Assembly (NCBI RefSeq): GCF_039533685.1
Contig: NZ_BAAATZ010000009.1
Span: 310,001-374,000 of the forward strand
Reading direction: 5' to 3'
DNA: 64,000 nt
From: Actinocorallia aurantiaca
GTDB taxonomy: Bacteria > Actinomycetota > Actinomycetes > Streptosporangiales > Streptosporangiaceae
The first letter of the stretch is position 1. Each line of letters opens with the position of its first letter. A program made the translations under genes and the position numbers. Below, piece by piece: positions 14,759-22,006 of this stretch. The notes under the pieces are model-generated. The model was not told the DNA's origin, did no database searches, and saw only the letters and a list, made by a program, of their open reading frames with translations.

Positions 14759-15004
14759 ATGCTCCCCGACCCGAACGAAGCACCAGAGGCGGCCCGAGCC
14801 GCCGACGCGCTGATCAAGGCCGCGCGCCGATGGTTCGTCCTGACCGGACTCCCCATCCGGCGAGTGGTCTGCCCGAGAGGGCACGCCCGGACCCCCGAGA
14901 ACACGTGGACCGGGGACAAGCAGATCCAATGCCGACTCTGCGACGCCGAGCGGCACCGGGCCAAGCACGCCCGAGCCAGGAAGACGAAGGAGGAGACGCC
15001 GTGA
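14759..15004 (+). CDS. Small zinc-finger-like protein (81 aa)
   Basis: MLPDPNEAPEAARAADALIK starts a short helical N terminus. It is followed by a zinc-binding pattern: CPRGH (about 40-44), then CRLCDAERH (about 61-69), i.e. Cx2GH-x16-Cx2C. ATG 14759 is fixed by GGAGGTG four bases ahead, directly after a U-tract terminator. The basic C terminus (KHARARKTKE) suggests nucleic-acid contact. Its stop overlaps the next start (GTGA). Similar small Zn proteins are common in actinomycete plasmids and phages; function unknown. Confidence 0.75.
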   Translation: MLPDPNEAPEAARAADALIKAARRWFVLTGLPIRRVVCPRGHARTPENTWTGDKQIQCRLCDAERHRAKHARARKTKEETP

Positions 15005-15291
15005 AGACCCCCGCGTTCGCCGAACCCCATGGGCTGCCGAACGACCCCGTGCTCCCCGCTTACCGGGACGGCTCCACCCTCCGTGTCTGGTGCGAGCACG
15101 AGAGGACCTGGCACGTCCACGGGCTCCCCGCCGGGCCCCGGGCCTCGCACTGCCGGTGCGAGTCCTCCCCCCTGAGGGGCGGCTACGACCTCGAAGAGGC
15201 CGGACCCTTCACCACAGCGATCCGCGAGCAGCACGGACGGGAGAGGAGGGGCTCCCACTGCCCCACCTGCGGACCCCGACAGAAGCACTAA
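15001..15291 (+). CDS. Small Cys/His-rich protein (96 aa)
   Basis: Starts at GTG 15001, overlapping the previous stop, with GGAGGAG 6-12 bases upstream. It carries several possible metal ligands: WCEHERTWHVHG, HCRCES and, near the end, HCPTCGP. These could form one or two zinc sites. No family is recognised. Tight coupling to the preceding zinc-finger gene and to the Spd-like gene downstream puts it in the transfer operon. Confidence 0.7.
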   Translation: MKTPAFAEPHGLPNDPVLPAYRDGSTLRVWCEHERTWHVHGLPAGPRASHCRCESSPLRGGYDLEEAGPFTTAIREQHGRERRGSHCPTCGPRQKH

Positions 15292-15318
15292 CCCCCCTAC
15301 GAGAAGGAGAGAACGACC

Positions 15319-16287
15319 ATGGTCACCAAGGGAATCGAGTCGCTCGTCAACCCCACACCCCGCATCGAAGGCGGGGCCAACATCTACGACATGACCGGCA
15401 AGGGTCAGGGCAAGGCCAAGGCCGGGAACGCCCTCCTGATCGCCTCCAGCGTCCTGCTATTCGCCGTGGCCGCCGCCGCGATGTTCGTGTCCTTCAAGGC
15501 GCAGTACGCCTTCATCTATGCCGAGAAGCAGGACCACACCGCCGCCGTCCTGGAGTCCCTGATCCTCGACGGCGGGGCCGTGATCGTCGCGATGATCGGT
15601 CTCGCTCTCGCCCTCAAGGGCATGAGCGCGTTCATGTGCCGGGTGCTCAACCTCCTGTTCATCGGGGCGAGCGTCGCCATGAACGTCTTCTCCGCTGACC
15701 TGGGGGTCGCCTCGATCTCCGTGTGGGCGATGGCCCCCGTGGTCTACGCGCTCACCTCGGACCTGCTGATCTCCAACGTCCGCCGCCTCATGGTCACCGA
15801 GGAGGAGGACGGCCCGATCCGCAAGGCCAAGGGCCTGTTCCTCTGGGTCCTCCGGCTGACCTTCCACTTCAACTCCACCTTCAACGGCTTCCGGGCCTGG
15901 ACCGAGACCCTGCCCGTCGGCCCGAGTGGCTTCGTCGCTCCGGCCGTCGAGCCGGACACGAAGCCGGACACGGACCCGGAGCCCACCAAGGTCCGCGCGG
16001 ACAGGCTGGACACGGACATCGTCCCGGGCATCGAGGCGGACATCCTCCCCGCGATCGAGGCGGACACGAAGCCGGACACGGACATGTCCGCCCCGGACAT
16101 CGCCCCGGACAAGGTGTCCGCTCCGGTCGCCACGGTCACGGACATGTCCGCCCGGAAGGGCCGTCAGGCCGAGGCTCTGGCCCTGATGTCCGCCCGCCCG
16201 GACATCACGTCCGCTGAGCTGGCCGCTGAGCTGGGCGTCTCGGTCAGGCAGGCCCGCCGATACATGCCCGCTCGGAAGTCGGCCTGA
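15319..16287 (+). CDS. DUF2637/Spd-like membrane protein with C-terminal HTH
   Basis: A 322-residue protein with about four transmembrane helices (near 38-58, 80-99, 104-123, 131-150), including the DUF2637-like LESLILDGGAVIVAMIGLAL. A linker of about 80 residues is built from Asp/Thr/Pro-rich repeats (EPDTKPDTDPEP, EADTKPDTDM). A C-terminal helix-turn-helix (SAELAAELGVSVRQARRYMP) ends the protein. Spd proteins of Streptomyces plasmids and AICEs help spread the DNA along the mycelium after transfer. Its ribosome-binding site is AGAAGGAGAG. The linker codons are the beginning of the CGGACA DNA repeat field, so this stretch may serve both protein and DNA binding. Confidence 0.75.
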   Translation: MVTKGIESLVNPTPRIEGGANIYDMTGKGQGKAKAGNALLIASSVLLFAVAAAAMFVSFKAQYAFIYAEKQDHTAAVLESLILDGGAVIVAMIGLALALKGMSAFMCRVLNLLFIGASVAMNVFSADLGVASISVWAMAPVVYALTSDLLISNVRRLMVTEEEDGPIRKAKGLFLWVLRLTFHFNSTFNGFRAWTETLPVGPSGFVAPAVEPDTKPDTDPEPTKVRADRLDTDIVPGIEADILPAIEADTKPDTDMSAPDIAPDKVSAPVATVTDMSARKGRQAEALALMSARPDITSAELAAELGVSVRQARRYMPARKSA

Positions 16288-16545
16288 CGGACATGTCCGC
16301 CCCGGACACGCGGACATCCGGACACGGACACGAAGGCGGACACGGACATGGGACAGCGGACAGGCAGGGCGCGGACATCCGGACACGGACATCTGCCCCT
16401 CCTGTCCGCCCCGGACACGGACACGCGGACACGCGGACATGAAGCCGGACAGCGGACATGTCCGCCCCGGACATCCGGACACGCGGACATGTCCGCCCCG
16501 GACACGAGTGACCGATGACGCGGACGGACATGCGGACATGTCCGG
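15951..16545. repeat. CGGACA-repeat field, candidate clt transfer locus
   Basis: The hexamer CGGACA (mostly CGGACAC or CGGACAT) or close variants occur more than 30 times by my count over about 600 bases, both in the 3' part of the Spd-like gene and in the following 300 non-coding bases. Longer units recur, such as GCGGACATGTCCGCCCCGG (three similar copies after 16288) with the palindrome GGACATGTCC. TraB translocases of Streptomyces plasmids recognise arrays of 8-bp repeats (clt) adjacent to traB; this array lies directly before the translocase gene. Confidence 0.75.
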
Positions 16546-16601
16546 CCACGTGACCGGCCAACCGACCGGCCAGCACCGACGAGAGGACATAGGGGAACAC
16601 C

Positions 16602-18479
16602 ATGACGGACGTACACGAGACGCCGCGCGACAGGCGATGGCTCAAGGCAGTACCCGACCCGGTCGAGCCCTTCGAGGAAGGCCCGGAGTCGGACGACGAG
16701 TTCGGTCGAGAGTCGGTCGAGACTTTCGCCGGCTCGGGCGGCGCGGGCACAGGAGCAGGAGGAGCGGCCACGCCGGACACCCCGATTACGCGGGGGCGCG
16801 AGGCTGCTCCTACTCCTGCGATCCTCCGGGCCCTGCGCCGTGACGTCTTCTACGTCCGGGTACCGAAGGACCCCGAGAAGGCGGCACGGAAGGCTGAGCG
16901 GTCCTTCGAGCGGAAGGTCATCGCCCGGACGTGGCGGACCCGTCGCGTGATGGCTCCCGCCTACGGCACGGCGGCCCTGGCCGGGATCGACGCCTTCCTC
17001 CTCGACCTCCCCCCGGTCGAGCTGACCGGGCCGCTGGCGGGCGCTGCGGCGCTGGCCTGGTGGCGGCACAACTGGCGGCGCTCCGGCGTCCGGGTGGACA
17101 TCAGCGCCGTCCGGGGGCTCCGTCCCCGGGTCGAGGCATGGCGGTCCTCCCGCCGGTTCGTGAAGCGCTGGCCCTACACCTGCCGGGACCTGGGGACCGT
17201 GGGCATGAAGCTCGTCCGGATCACCTGTGACGAGTGGTCCGCCTCGGTCGACATCCGGACCACGGTTAAGCACGGCATCCCCGAAGTGCGGAACCTGCTG
17301 CCCGCCCTCGAACGTGCCCTCGACGCCCAGCGGGGCTCTGCTCGGGTGCTGGCGGTGCCGGAGAACAACAAGGCCCGCCTGATCCGGGTCCGGGTCATGA
17401 CGGAGGACCCGCACGCCGAGGCGATCCTGCCCCCGGCGTTCGTCCCGGTCAGCCTGGCTGAGCCGCTCCTTGAGTTCGGGATCTTCGAGACGGGGGAGCC
17501 GGTCCGGTTCGACCTGCGGGTCAACACGCTCGTAGCGGGGGAGACCGGCGCGGGAAAGTCGATGGTTCTACAGAACCTGCTCCGGCTCGCGAGCCGGGTC
17601 GAGTGGCTGTCCCTGGTCCTCCTCGACATGGGCTCGGGGGCGACGGAGTTCGGGGCGTGGCGGGGTCGGGCCGACGTGGTCGGGACCTCGACCGAGGACG
17701 CCGAGCGGATCATTGACGTCCTGCTCGCCGAGCGGCAGTGGCGGGGTGAGCAGATGGAGGCCCGGGGGCTCAAGAACTGGCACCCGACCCCGGAGCACCC
17801 GCACATCCTGTTCGTGGTCGACGAAGCGCAGGTGCTCACCGAGGAGGGGTACGGGGACCTGCTCGTCAGCGTGGCCGCTGAGGGCCGCAAGTTCGGGATC
17901 ACGCTGGTCCTGGCGACACAGAACCCCGTGGCGGCCTCGGTGCCCGCCAAGGTGAAGCGGAACCTGCCGCAGACGATCGGGCTGAGGGTCCGGGACTCGA
18001 CGGCGAACCGGGTCGTCTTCGGGGACACCGCCGAGAAGGAAGGTTGGTCGGCTCACTGCCTGCCGAAGAACACCTTCCTGATCAAGAGCCCGACCTACGG
18101 GGAGCCGGTTCAGGGCAAGGCGTTCTACCTGTCGGACGCTCAGCAGGAGGCCGACCTGTCGACCGCGCCCCCGCCGGTCAGGGTGAACCGTGGCGGGCCG
18201 CGTGACCTGCGGGCGGCGCTGGCTCAGCCGTCGCCTGACGAGCCGGTCCGGGAGGCCGCCCCGTCGGTGCGTCTCGACCGGAAGGACTACAGCAGGGCGG
18301 CTGTGTGGGCGGCGCTGCCCGAGGACGGCTCTGAGGTCCACCGGAAGGACGTCGAGAAGGTCGCCGGTCTGTCTCAGAAGACCTGCGATGACCGGCTGAA
18401 GGAGTTCCTGTCAGAGGGCCGGGTCGAGCGGGTCCGTCCCGGGGTCTGGCGGCGGGCCGCTATCGCGGACGCGGTGTGA
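16602..18479 (+). CDS. TraB/FtsK-like conjugal DNA translocase
   Basis: Probable motor for single-protein, double-stranded DNA transfer between hyphae (625 aa). Acidic N terminus, then basic and hydrophobic segments (about 120-150) for membrane attachment. The FtsK/SpoIIIE ATPase has Walker A VAGETGAGKS (310-319) and Walker B ILFVVDEAQ (about 402-410), then LVLATQNP. The C terminus (about 560-615, VHRKDVEKVAGLSQKTCDDR) looks like the winged-helix that reads clt repeats in TraB. It starts right after the CGGACA repeat field. No mating-pair-formation genes are present, as in AICEs that need only this protein for transfer. Confidence 0.88.
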   Translation: MTDVHETPRDRRWLKAVPDPVEPFEEGPESDDEFGRESVETFAGSGGAGTGAGGAATPDTPITRGREAAPTPAILRALRRDVFYVRVPKDPEKAARKAERSFERKVIARTWRTRRVMAPAYGTAALAGIDAFLLDLPPVELTGPLAGAAALAWWRHNWRRSGVRVDISAVRGLRPRVEAWRSSRRFVKRWPYTCRDLGTVGMKLVRITCDEWSASVDIRTTVKHGIPEVRNLLPALERALDAQRGSARVLAVPENNKARLIRVRVMTEDPHAEAILPPAFVPVSLAEPLLEFGIFETGEPVRFDLRVNTLVAGETGAGKSMVLQNLLRLASRVEWLSLVLLDMGSGATEFGAWRGRADVVGTSTEDAERIIDVLLAERQWRGEQMEARGLKNWHPTPEHPHILFVVDEAQVLTEEGYGDLLVSVAAEGRKFGITLVLATQNPVAASVPAKVKRNLPQTIGLRVRDSTANRVVFGDTAEKEGWSAHCLPKNTFLIKSPTYGEPVQGKAFYLSDAQQEADLSTAPPPVRVNRGGPRDLRAALAQPSPDEPVREAAPSVRLDRKDYSRAAVWAALPEDGSEVHRKDVEKVAGLSQKTCDDRLKEFLSEGRVERVRPGVWRRAAIADAV

Positions 18480-18499
18480 GCCCGGTGGACAAGACGAGT

Positions 18500-18530
18500 G
18501 AGACGAGCCCGCGGCTAACGGGCTCGTCTC
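18500..18530 (+). terminator. Terminator after the translocase gene
   Basis: GAGACGAGCCCG (18500-18511) pairs perfectly with CGGGCTCGTCTC (18519-18530) around a 7-base loop, 20 bases past the stop. Confidence 0.8.
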
Positions 18531-18635
18531 GCCCCCACGGTATCGGGGTGAGGCGGGCCGCTTCCGGCCGTCTCGCTTTCTCCTCGGACCCTCGCGTGCT
18601 CCCCTGGAATCTCCAGCCGATGGGGGAGGACTGCG

Positions 18636-18779
18636 ATGCATCATCCGACCGACTTCCAAGCTCTGACGATGGAAGCCGTCCGAGAGCAGAACTACGAGGC
18701 GGCTCAGGCGTACGCCCTGCTCACTCTCGCCTCGACGATCCACCGATTCACCGAGGCGTTCCAGCAGCGTCAGGGCTGA
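18636..18779 (+). CDS. Hypothetical 47-aa protein of the element
   Basis: An overlooked small frame between two terminators. ATG 18636 has an excellent GGGGGAGGA site 5 bases upstream, and the stop is at 18777. The product (MHHPTDFQALTMEAVREQNY to the end RQG) is helical, with EAAQAYALLTLASTIHRFTE as an amphipathic core. No family is recognised. The ribosome-binding site and the flanking terminators (18500-18530 and 18792-18817) make a genuine monocistronic gene likely. Confidence 0.6.
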   Translation: MHHPTDFQALTMEAVREQNYEAAQAYALLTLASTIHRFTEAFQQRQG

Positions 18780-18791
18780 CCCTCGGGCCAC

Positions 18792-18817
18792 GGACCCCTG
18801 CCGGTCGGCAGGGGTCC
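18792..18817 (+). terminator. Terminator after the 47-aa gene
   Basis: A perfect 11-bp stem, GGACCCCTGCC (18792-18802) with GGCAGGGGTCC (18807-18817), GGTC loop, followed by TTCT. Confidence 0.85.
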
Positions 18818-18941
18818 TTCTGCGTGACCCTGAGTATCCATCCTGCTACCTCTCCGATCAGCCTCTCACGGTGCCTTGTCGGCCGTCTGAGTGTCGGGAA
18901 CGAACATTCCCGTAAGTCAGGGCGGGGCCCGCCTCGCGGTC

Positions 18942-18963
18942 TCACATGACTCCGATCATGTGA
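18942..18963. promoter_or_regulatory. Inverted repeat upstream of the coiled-coil gene
   Basis: TCACATGA (18942-18949) and TCATGTGA (18956-18963) are perfect 8-bp arms with a 6-base spacer, 56 bases before the next gene. A dimeric regulator site is plausible. Confidence 0.45.
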
Positions 18964-19018
18964 AGTCCTCCGGGCCTCGACCGAGGCTCGGACCTCCCGA
19001 ACACTGGAGATGATCACC

Positions 19019-19603
19019 GTGGAACCTATGGATGAGGACCCGGGAGTACAAGACGCCCGCCGTGCCTACAAGGCGACGGTGCGTCGACTACAAGCGGAAT
19101 GGGGGGAGCGTCAGGGTCTCCCTCCGAGCATGTGGGATCGCATCAACCCGGCCCTCTTCACCCCCAAGGACGGGGACGAAGTACGCGCTGCCCTGGACAG
19201 GATCCGGCGGGAGGAGGACAGGGTCCGGCTGGAGGCCGAGGCCAGGGTTAAAGCTGAGCGGGAGCGGCAGTGGGCCGAGGCCGAGGCTGAGGCGGAAGCC
19301 GAACGGAGGAGGGAGTGGGCAGAGTGGAGGGCGTGGATGGAGGAGCGGGAACAGGAGAGAGCCGAGAGGGAAGCGGAGAAGCTGCGGGAGGAAGAGGAGC
19401 ACTTCGAGGCGGTGCGCTCCGGCAGGATCCCTCCGTTCGACCCCTACGAATCCCTGTTCCGGCTGGACGAGGAGGAGAGCGCCGAGTACCGCGACCTCCT
19501 CGAACGGATCGAGCCCGCCCCCGCCGTGTCGCCGACCGATCCCAAGCCGGTCGACCTGTCCGGGTACAGCATCATCGACCTCCTCGACATGGACCTGTCG
19601 TGA
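19019..19603 (+). CDS. Coiled-coil hypothetical protein
   Basis: A 194-residue protein dominated by a long charged helix (about 55-130) rich in Glu, Arg and Ala, including QWAEAEAEAEAERRREWAEW, then an acidic tail. No catalytic motif is seen. GTG 19019 is preferred, since the GGAG at 19006 is then 9 bases away; ATG 19010 lies right on that site, and ATG 19028 is a further option. It overlaps the next gene (GTGA), starting a three-gene set of unknown role within the element. Confidence 0.65.
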   Translation: MEPMDEDPGVQDARRAYKATVRRLQAEWGERQGLPPSMWDRINPALFTPKDGDEVRAALDRIRREEDRVRLEAEARVKAERERQWAEAEAEAEAERRREWAEWRAWMEEREQERAEREAEKLREEEEHFEAVRSGRIPPFDPYESLFRLDEEESAEYRDLLERIEPAPAVSPTDPKPVDLSGYSIIDLLDMDLS

Positions 19604-19983
19604 CCGGGCCCGCGTACGTCGAGCACGCCGTGATCGTTCCCGGCCACGTCGCCGTGATCTACCGGAAGGTTCTGGACTCCCCGAAGGTCCGGGCCGTCCT
19701 CGACAGGCTCGCCGACCCGGACGAGATGGCGGTGAGAGAGGCGATGCGAAGGGCCGCGCGGGCTTACGGGCAGGCACGTTTCGCCGCCGAAGCGGCCGAC
19801 AGCCGGGACGGGGCATCCTGGCCACATGACCCGATCGGGACGAGCGAAGCCGCCGAGCTGCTCGGGCTCACCCGCCGTCGAGTGCAGCAACTCGCCGCCG
19901 GGGGACTGGGCCACCGGGACGCTACCGGCCGGTGGTGCCTTGACCGGGACGAGATCGAACGCATGACACGGAGGGCAGCATGA
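19600..19983 (+). CDS. HTH protein with unknown N-terminal domain
   Basis: A 127-residue protein. The C-terminal half (about 78-123) is a MerR/excisionase-type DNA-binding helix-turn-helix (IGTSEAAELLGLTRRRVQQL, ending in a DRDEIERM-type strand). The N-terminal half is helical and unassigned. GTG 19600 overlaps the preceding stop, and its own stop overlaps the next ATG (ATGA). It may be a second candidate recombination directionality factor or a regulator. The N-terminal extension makes it unlike a bare excisionase. Confidence 0.7.
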   Translation: MTGPAYVEHAVIVPGHVAVIYRKVLDSPKVRAVLDRLADPDEMAVREAMRRAARAYGQARFAAEAADSRDGASWPHDPIGTSEAAELLGLTRRRVQQLAAGGLGHRDATGRWCLDRDEIERMTRRAA

Positions 19984-20489
19984 GCGCTGAGGAGCTGACC
20001 GGGCAGGCCCGGAGCCTCTACGAGTCGTGGCGTGAGCTGGGGCTAAGCGAGTCGGCCGCCCTCGACGCTGTCACCGAGTCCGGGCTGATCAGGGAGAGCA
20101 CCGCTCCGGCCGACCGGCTCGAAGCCGCGTTCACCGAGATGGGACTGACCGAGTCGGCCGCGCGGCGGGCCGCCGCCGGTCGGGGCCCCGTTCGCTCCGC
20201 TCCCACGGTCGAGAGCCTCCCGGAGTGGGAGGAAGCCGTCCGGACGGCCGTCGAGATCCACGGCATGAGCGACGGACAGGCCCGGGGCTACCTCCGGCAG
20301 AAGGTGGCGTTCGGGGACTGGGCGGGGCTGCGGGCCGATGGGGGCCTTGTCGAGGCGCTGAGGGAGTACTCCCGGCTGAAGGTCGGAGGGCGGATCACCT
20401 CGACCTCCTCGACGCCCGTGACCGAGTCGGCTCGTCCCGGCTCCCGCCCCCGGGCGGTCGAGCTACGGGAGGCCGTCAAGTGGAGCTGA
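19980..20489 (+). CDS. Hypothetical protein of the element (169 aa)
   Basis: Starts at ATG 19980 within the previous stop. It contains two related helical segments, LGLSESAALDAVTESGL (about 21-37) and MGLTESAARRAAAGRG (about 53-68), hinting at an internal duplication. A Ser/Thr/Pro-rich region lies near the C terminus. No family is recognised. It is the last gene of the 19019-20489 set; the next gene is on the other strand. Confidence 0.65.
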   Translation: MSAEELTGQARSLYESWRELGLSESAALDAVTESGLIRESTAPADRLEAAFTEMGLTESAARRAAAGRGPVRSAPTVESLPEWEEAVRTAVEIHGMSDGQARGYLRQKVAFGDWAGLRADGGLVEALREYSRLKVGGRITSTSSTPVTESARPGSRPRAVELREAVKWS

Positions 20490-20686
20490 TCCCGTGACCT
20501 AGATCGTGAGCGTCAAAGCCGTCCGGCGTCTTTCTTCCCCTAGTTGTTGGGGCGTCCGGAAGCCAAGGTGCGTAGCGGGTTAAGTGTTCCCCTTCTCGCC
20601 CGCTGTGATCCACCTGCGCTCGCTTGACCCCGTTTCGCTCCGGCACCTCTGGGCTCTTTCCTTCCGGCCCGGTGAGCGAGGCGGGG

Positions 20687-20953
20687 TCAGTCCTTTTCCG
20701 GCCCGGTGCCCTCGACCGCCCACGGCAGGACGAACACGCCACGGCCGACGACCGGGCGGAGCATCCCCCTGTCCGTCAGGACCTTGATCGCGGCCCGGAC
20801 GGTGTTCCGGGCGACCCCGAACTCCTCCCGGAGGCCCGCCTCTGGCGGGATCTTGCGATTGGGCGGATAGGTCCCGTCCTTTATCCGGCGTTCCAGGACG
20901 GCCGAAAGCTGCACATAGATCGGGTCGGGGCCGTCGAAGTCGATCTCGGACAT
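20687..20953 (-). CDS. Minimal GntR-family regulator (88 aa)
   Basis: Almost only the GntR winged-helix: DPIYVQLSAVLERRIKDGTY, then PPNRKIPPEAGLREEFGVAR and NTVRAAIKVLTDRGM, i.e. helix-turn-helix plus wing (VVGRGVFVLP). It lacks the large effector domain of typical GntR proteins; KorSA and TraR repressors of Streptomyces elements are longer. ATG at 20953. It is divergent from the TPR gene, with six phased 10-bp repeats between them that are a natural autoregulatory target. It is the best candidate repressor for the CTTTATAC sites, by analogy with AICE GntR repressors. Confidence 0.85.
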   Translation of the reverse strand: MSEIDFDGPDPIYVQLSAVLERRIKDGTYPPNRKIPPEAGLREEFGVARNTVRAAIKVLTDRGMLRPVVGRGVFVLPWAVEGTGPEKD

Positions 20954-20972
20954 GATCCTGACCCTAGGTGAC

Positions 20973-21032
20973 CTGGGACGATGCGATACAGGCCGGGACT
21001 GCCTGGGATAGGTAGGGACAGGATGGAACAGG
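20973..21032. repeat. Six 10-bp phased direct repeats, likely operator
   Basis: The 60 bases divide exactly into six 10-mers with consensus NNGGGACAGG. They are CTGGGACGAT, GCGATACAGG, CCGGGACTGC, CTGGGATAGG, TAGGGACAGG and ATGGAACAGG. Positions 3 and 6 are invariant. A 10-bp period puts all copies on one face of the helix. They lie between divergent genes. Confidence 0.7.
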
Positions 21033-21043
21033 TTGCCTAGACT
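21015..21043 (+). promoter_or_regulatory. Candidate promoter of the TPR gene, leaderless
   Basis: GGGACA (21015-21020) and TAGACT (21038-21043) are 17 bp apart. The -10 ends 7 bases before ATG 21051, so the mRNA would start at the start codon. The promoter overlaps the phased repeats. Confidence 0.5.
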
Positions 21044-21050
21044 CCCGAGC

Positions 21051-21971
21051 ATGACCAGCACTTACGACACCCTCGACCACCTCGACAGCCGCCTCCGGGT
21101 CTTCGCCGAGTCCTTGATCTCCGGGCACTCCCCGATCGCCCTGCGGGTCTCGCTCAAGTCCGACACCGAGCAGGCCGCCCGGCTGATCGAGACCTCGACC
21201 CATCACCGGATCGCCGACCGGGCCCTTGCCCTCCAGGGCTGGCAGTTCGGTCTCCTCTCTACCGTGTGCCTCGCGGCGGGGGACGTGCCCGCCGCCCGGT
21301 CCTACGCCCTGATGGCCCGGAGTGCCGGACTGCGGTCCGGGAACCGGAGGGCGGAGGCGTTCGCCGCGATCCGGCGGGCCACCGTCGAGCTTCACCACGG
21401 GACGGCGTTCGACGCCTGCAAGCTGTCCGCCGCCGCCCTGGAGCAGGCCCGGTCCCCGCTGGCCCGGCAGGAGGGGGACGACCTCTATATATGGGCCGCT
21501 GTGACGCTGGCCCGTGCGGCGGCCCGCCGATCGAGGGAGGACCGCACTGACCTCCTCGACGTCTACCGTCGGGCCCGCTCCAGGGCGGAGGCCGCCGCCC
21601 GGCACCTCCCGGACGTATCCCTCGGGGCCCTGTCCGTGACCGCCTCCCAGATCACGGCGGGACTCGGGGACGCCGCCGCCGACGCGGGGGAGGAGGACGC
21701 CGTCGAGCTGATCGAGACGGGGCTGAGGGCCTACCCGAAGACGGGGAGCCGCCTGATCTCGATCCGGACGAGTCTGAACCTGGCGCGGGCCGTGGCCCTG
21801 GCGGGCCGGACGGACGAGGCGGTCACCATCGCCATGGCGACGCTGGGGGAGCTGCACCGGTACGAGAAGCCGGGAGACGGGGAGGTCCGGACCCGGGGGC
21901 TGCGGGTGGTCAAGGCCCTCGACGGGGCTGACGGCTCCCGGGAGCTGCTCCGGCTCGTCCGGGCGGTCTGA
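21051..21971 (+). CDS. TPR-like helical protein next to attR
   Basis: A 306-residue, Ala/Arg/Leu-rich protein resembling the C-terminal tetratricopeptide part of large actinomycete XRE-type regulators, for example LALQGWQFGLLSTVCLAAGD and ARSYALMARSAGLRSGNRRA. It has no N-terminal helix-turn-helix. The start at ATG 21051 is supported by a -10 at the leaderless distance. It is the last gene before the right junction, where AICEs often carry accessory genes. Function unknown; a partner-binding or signalling role is an inference from the fold only. Confidence 0.7.
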   Translation: MTSTYDTLDHLDSRLRVFAESLISGHSPIALRVSLKSDTEQAARLIETSTHHRIADRALALQGWQFGLLSTVCLAAGDVPAARSYALMARSAGLRSGNRRAEAFAAIRRATVELHHGTAFDACKLSAAALEQARSPLARQEGDDLYIWAAVTLARAAARRSREDRTDLLDVYRRARSRAEAAARHLPDVSLGALSVTASQITAGLGDAAADAGEEDAVELIETGLRAYPKTGSRLISIRTSLNLARAVALAGRTDEAVTIAMATLGELHRYEKPGDGEVRTRGLRVVKALDGADGSRELLRLVRAV

Positions 21972-22006
21972 CCTGTCCCCCTGGTGACGTTATGGTCTCA
22001 CCTCTG

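Noticed and set aside
15951..16545. CRISPR array
   Set aside because: The CGGACA repeats are short, irregularly spaced, without unique spacers of constant length, and no cas genes are present.
18476..18949. 157-aa plus-strand frame after the translocase gene
   Set aside because: It crosses two strong terminators and overlaps the better supported 47-aa gene (18636-18779) in another frame.
20490..20686. Gene or RNA between the element's hypothetical gene and GntR
   Set aside because: No start with a ribosome-binding site and no strong structure beyond a short CCCC/GGGG hairpin; treated as a convergent spacer.
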